Of a stretch of DNA of 41,185 nucleotides, positions 38,196-41,185 are shown in pieces. A program made the position numbers and the translations under genes. Within the stretch, counting starts at the first letter, position 1, and each line of letters begins with the position of its first letter. A model generated the notes under the pieces. The model was not told where the DNA came from. It was given only the letters and a program-made list of their open reading frames with translations, and searched no databases. The stretch comes from an uncultured Bacilli bacterium (GTDB taxonomy: Bacteria > Bacillota_I > Bacilli_A > RF39 > UBA660), in the NCBI GenBank assembly GCA_947632545.1, contig CANRPP010000010.1, positions 1 through 41,185 on the forward strand, given 5' to 3'.

Positions 38196-39338
38196 ATGAA
38201 AAAAATTATGATGTTAGCAACAATATTAGTTGCGGGATTATTATTTATACCTAATGCGTATGCTGAAGAGTCATGTCCAAGTGACTTTGCTAATGGTACT
38301 TGTGAAGAAAAAGGAGATACTATTAATGTAAAATTAACAAATAATGATACTATTAATAGTACAATAACAATTGACAAAAATGTCACTATTGATTTAGCTG
38401 GTCATAATATTACTATTAATAGTAGCAATAATATTGATAAAGCATTTAATATTCAAAAAGGTACTGTAACAATTAAAGGACCAGGAAAGATTATTAATGA
38501 AAGTGAAAACAGTAATGGTGGAACATTCTACGTTTATGGGAGCAGTTCTACACATCTAATTATTGAACAAGGAGTAACTGTTGAAGGAATAAACCCTGTA
38601 GTTGTATCAAATAATGGAACTAATACAGGAATAGTTGTAGATGTTTATGGAAATTTAGTAAATAATAAAAAAGGAAATTCAGACCAAGCAGCACTTATTG
38701 TTCATGGTAATATTAAAACTGGAGATGTAAAAATTAATGTTTATGGAAATTTATCTAGTACAGTAGGAGCAGGACTTTTCCAAGCAGGACTTGCAACTAC
38801 AACAATATCAGGAAATATTACAGGTTTATCAGGTGTAGCTATTAAGTCAGGAACATTAAATTTAAATAAAGCTATAGTTACAGCAACAGGAGAATATAAA
38901 GAAGGAAAATCAAATGAAAATGGATATGAACCAACAGGAGCAGCTATTCAAGTTGAATCAACCAGTAGTTATGCAGGTAACATTAACATTAATTTAAATG
39001 GTGGAACATATACTAGTCAAAAAGGTAATACAATTGAAGAATATGGTGAAGCTAAAAATTTAAATGCATTAAATGTAGCACTTAATACTAATTTAAAATC
39101 TGCAAACGGGAAAGAAGTATTTACTACAACAGTTGCACCTAGATATCCAGAAGGTGCAGAATTAAGAATAAATGCTGATGGAACATATACAGTAATAGAT
39201 CCAACCACAATTTCAAATGAAACAAAAAAAGAAGAAGCTAACCCTAACACATCTGATATTAACTTATATCTACTATTAAGTTTAATAGCAGCAAGTGGAT
39301 GTGGAATAGCTTATACTATTAAAAGAAGATTTAATTAA
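38196..39338 (+). CDS. Cell-wall-anchored beta-helix-like repeat surface protein, NPNTS sorting signal
   Basis: Signal peptide MKKIMMLATILVAGLLFIPNAYA; short G/N/I-rich beta repeats; C-terminus NPNTSDINLYLLLSLIAASGCGIAYTIKRRFN. Confidence 0.85.
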   Translation: MKKIMMLATILVAGLLFIPNAYAEESCPSDFANGTCEEKGDTINVKLTNNDTINSTITIDKNVTIDLAGHNITINSSNNIDKAFNIQKGTVTIKGPGKIINESENSNGGTFYVYGSSSTHLIIEQGVTVEGINPVVVSNNGTNTGIVVDVYGNLVNNKKGNSDQAALIVHGNIKTGDVKINVYGNLSSTVGAGLFQAGLATTTISGNITGLSGVAIKSGTLNLNKAIVTATGEYKEGKSNENGYEPTGAAIQVESTSSYAGNININLNGGTYTSQKGNTIEEYGEAKNLNALNVALNTNLKSANGKEVFTTTVAPRYPEGAELRINADGTYTVIDPTTISNETKKEEANPNTSDINLYLLLSLIAASGCGIAYTIKRRFN

Positions 39339-39343
39339 TAATT

Positions 39344-39367
39344 AGAAGCCTATAGGCTTCTTTTTTT
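39344..39367 (+). terminator. Intrinsic terminator
   Basis: AGAAGCC-tata-GGCTTCT + T-run. Confidence 0.85.
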
Positions 39368-39407
39368 GACTTATAATGTAAATAGCAAAATGAATTATAA
39401 AAAAATA

Positions 39408-39440
39408 TTGACTTGGGGGGGGGGGTAGTTATTGTATAAT
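39408..39440 (+). promoter_or_regulatory. Poly-G spacer promoter 5: TTGACT-T-G11-TAGTTATTG-TATAAT (21-nt spacer)
   Basis: -35 at 39408-39413, G tract 39415-39425, -10 at 39435-39440. Confidence 0.85.
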
Positions 39441-39495
39441 ATATACATAAATAATTTTATTTGTGAAAACAAATGAAATAGAAAGGAGAAATAAA

Positions 39496-40254
39496 ATGAA
39501 AAAAATTAAAATAATGCTGCTTATTGTATTAGCTGCTTTTATAGCTGTACCTTCTGTATCAGCTGCTGAATCTTTTAAGGAAGTAAAGGATATCACCAAT
39601 ACAGAAACAGCTAATGAAGGAAAATATACTAAAGTAGCTAAAAAAAGTGCTACTTCAGATAACAAAACAACAACATTTGATATTCAAGACACTAATTTAA
39701 TAGTTCTTGAAAAAGGATCAAGACCAGTAGAAGATGCTGCTTGGTTTGGTGTTGGAGTACAAGCACCTGAGGGAGGCGTTAGTAGTCCTTGCTGGAAGAG
39801 AGATTATGCAAATCAAAATGGAACTACTTGTACTAGTGCAACACAAGATGGACAAGACAGTGATTACACTTTATGGATTCCGTTTACTGCTGCTGAAATG
39901 AAAGCTGCAATTGAAAAAGATGGACCAAATGCAATCATAACTAAAAAAGCAACTATTTATTGGAAAGGTGCAACTGAAACTGAAAATTATCAAGAAATTA
40001 TAGTTAACCTTCATGCAGGTAGTGTTCAATTAGTAATTGATCCAGATAAATCTGGTGAAGTTAAAGCAGATGCTGCCTTTACTGAAGCAGAAAGAAAAGT
40101 AGCTATAGCAACTTATGAAGCATCAAAAGCAAAAAATGAATTAGATGATGTTCCAAATACTGGTAGTACTTTACCAATCGCATTAATGGGATTACTAACA
40201 TTAGTAACTGGAACAGGAATTTATACATTAAAAACTGCATATTCAAGAAAATAG
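39496..40254 (+). CDS. Cell-wall-anchored surface protein, VPNTG sorting signal
   Basis: Signal peptide MKKIKIMLLIVLAAFIAVPSVSAA; C-terminus DVPNTGSTLPIALMGLLTLVTGTGIYTLKTAYSRK; body homologous to 18304-19095. Confidence 0.88.
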   Translation: MKKIKIMLLIVLAAFIAVPSVSAAESFKEVKDITNTETANEGKYTKVAKKSATSDNKTTTFDIQDTNLIVLEKGSRPVEDAAWFGVGVQAPEGGVSSPCWKRDYANQNGTTCTSATQDGQDSDYTLWIPFTAAEMKAAIEKDGPNAIITKKATIYWKGATETENYQEIIVNLHAGSVQLVIDPDKSGEVKADAAFTEAERKVAIATYEASKAKNELDDVPNTGSTLPIALMGLLTLVTGTGIYTLKTAYSRK

Positions 40255-40274
40255 GACATAGATCCTATTTTCTT
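40245..40274 (+). terminator. Strong hairpin overlapping stop codon; weak T-run (attenuator or terminator)
   Basis: AAGAAAATAGGA-cataga-TCCTATTTTCTT, 12-bp perfect stem. Confidence 0.55.
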
Positions 40275-40297
40275 ATATAATAAAGATAGGTGATAAA

Positions 40298-41077
40298 ATG
40301 TCAAATAAAAAAGAAATAAAGAAAAAAAGAAAAATGAAAAAATCAATCAAATTAGTAATTTGTATTTTGATATTTATCATATCTATTATATTGTTAATAT
40401 TATATTTATTTTATCAAAAACCAGAAAAACATCAGCCAGTACCAAAAAAAGAGATTAAAAAAGAAGTAGAAGCAGTAGATCCAAAAATAGAAGAATTAAA
40501 AAATTTGTATAAAGAAAATAATGATTTATATGGATGGATAAAAATAGAAGGAACAAGAATAGATCATCCAATAATGTATACTCAAGGTGAAGATTATTAT
40601 TTAAGAAAAGATTTTTATAAACAGTATTATGAGGGTGGGACACCATATATTGATAAACATAATACAGTTAGTCCAAGGGATATAAATTTAATTATATATG
40701 GACATAATTTAAAAGATGGTACGATGTTTAATGATTTACTTAATTACGAAAAAGAAGAATATTATAAAGAACATAAAAAAATAACTTTATATACTATAGA
40801 AGAAAAACAAGAATATGAAATAGTATCAGTATTTTTATCAAAAGTATATAGAGTAAATGATAAAGTATTTAAGTATTATAAATTCTATAATGCAAATAAT
40901 GAAAAAGAATATAATGACTATATAAATAATATAAAAAATCTTTCATTGTATGAAACGAATGTAAAGCCATGCTATAATGATGAATTAATTACATTATCTA
41001 CTTGTGAATACAGTCAAGAAAACGGAAGATTCGTTGTAGTAGCAAGAAAAGTAACAAAAGATTCTAAAAATTGTTAG
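40298..41077 (+). CDS. Class B-like sortase
   Basis: YGWIKIEGTRIDHPIMYTQGEDYYL, LIIYGHNLKDGTMF, LITLSTCEYSQENGRFVVVARK. Confidence 0.93.
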   Translation: MSNKKEIKKKRKMKKSIKLVICILIFIISIILLILYLFYQKPEKHQPVPKKEIKKEVEAVDPKIEELKNLYKENNDLYGWIKIEGTRIDHPIMYTQGEDYYLRKDFYKQYYEGGTPYIDKHNTVSPRDINLIIYGHNLKDGTMFNDLLNYEKEEYYKEHKKITLYTIEEKQEYEIVSVFLSKVYRVNDKVFKYYKFYNANNEKEYNDYINNIKNLSLYETNVKPCYNDELITLSTCEYSQENGRFVVVARKVTKDSKNC

Positions 41078-41185
41078 GATAGAATTAAGTTTCATCCTTT
41101 TTATTTTATCGCAAATAGTAAAACGTTAAATTTAGAGATAACTTACCGGTAATAAGGGAATTACCTATATTTTTTTTAAATTACC

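Larger units (their letters stand above)
39235..39440 (+). repeat. Anchor-terminator-promoter block, copy B (matches 18994-19202)
   Basis: See copy A. Confidence 0.8.

Noticed and set aside
39415-39425. Poly-G tracts as pure assembly or sequencing artefacts
   Set aside because: Artefacts would not fall only in promoter spacers of surface genes with conserved flanks at five sites. The exact counts (9-11) may still be wrong by 1-2, so ON/OFF predictions are tentative.
18994-39440. Invertible segment (site-specific recombinase shufflon)
   Set aside because: The repeated blocks are in direct orientation and no recombinase gene is present in the window.
1-41185. CRISPR array, tRNA/rRNA genes, prophage or transposase
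   Set aside because: No regularly spaced repeats, no tRNA-like cloverleaf noticed, no phage structural or transposase motifs in any ORF.

Overview
AT-rich, gene-dense segment of a low-GC Firmicutes/Bacilli-type genome (possibly a reduced gut lineage of the RF39 kind; taxonomy is inference). Most of it is housekeeping: a BceRS-BceAB-type peptide-resistance module, rdgB, prfB with a programmed +1 frameshift, two YitT paralogs, ftsE-ftsX-pcsB-like, uvrB, uvrA, lgt, yvcK, whiA, clpP, a TGS/uridine-kinase-like protein and gap. No tRNA, rRNA, CRISPR array or transposon was seen. The standout signal is a set of five poly-G tracts (9-11 G) in an AT-rich window. They are all on the + strand and each lies between a TTGAC(T/C/A) -35 and a -10 hexamer, directly upstream of a gene for a secreted or cell-wall-anchored protein. 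Current -35/-10 spacers read 20, 19, 18, 18 and 21 nt. I found no G run of 9 or more and no long C run elsewhere in the window. This looks like a multi-locus, transcriptional phase-variation (slipped-strand) system. Its products are mosaic surface proteins with near-identical signal peptides and near-identical NPNTS anchors (one VPNTG) but different bodies, and two class-B-like sortases border the loci. A promoter at 26627-26655 has the same AAAATATTGACT -35 context, no G tract and an ordinary 17-nt spacer, so it serves as an internal reference. All calls are by eye; no database search was run.
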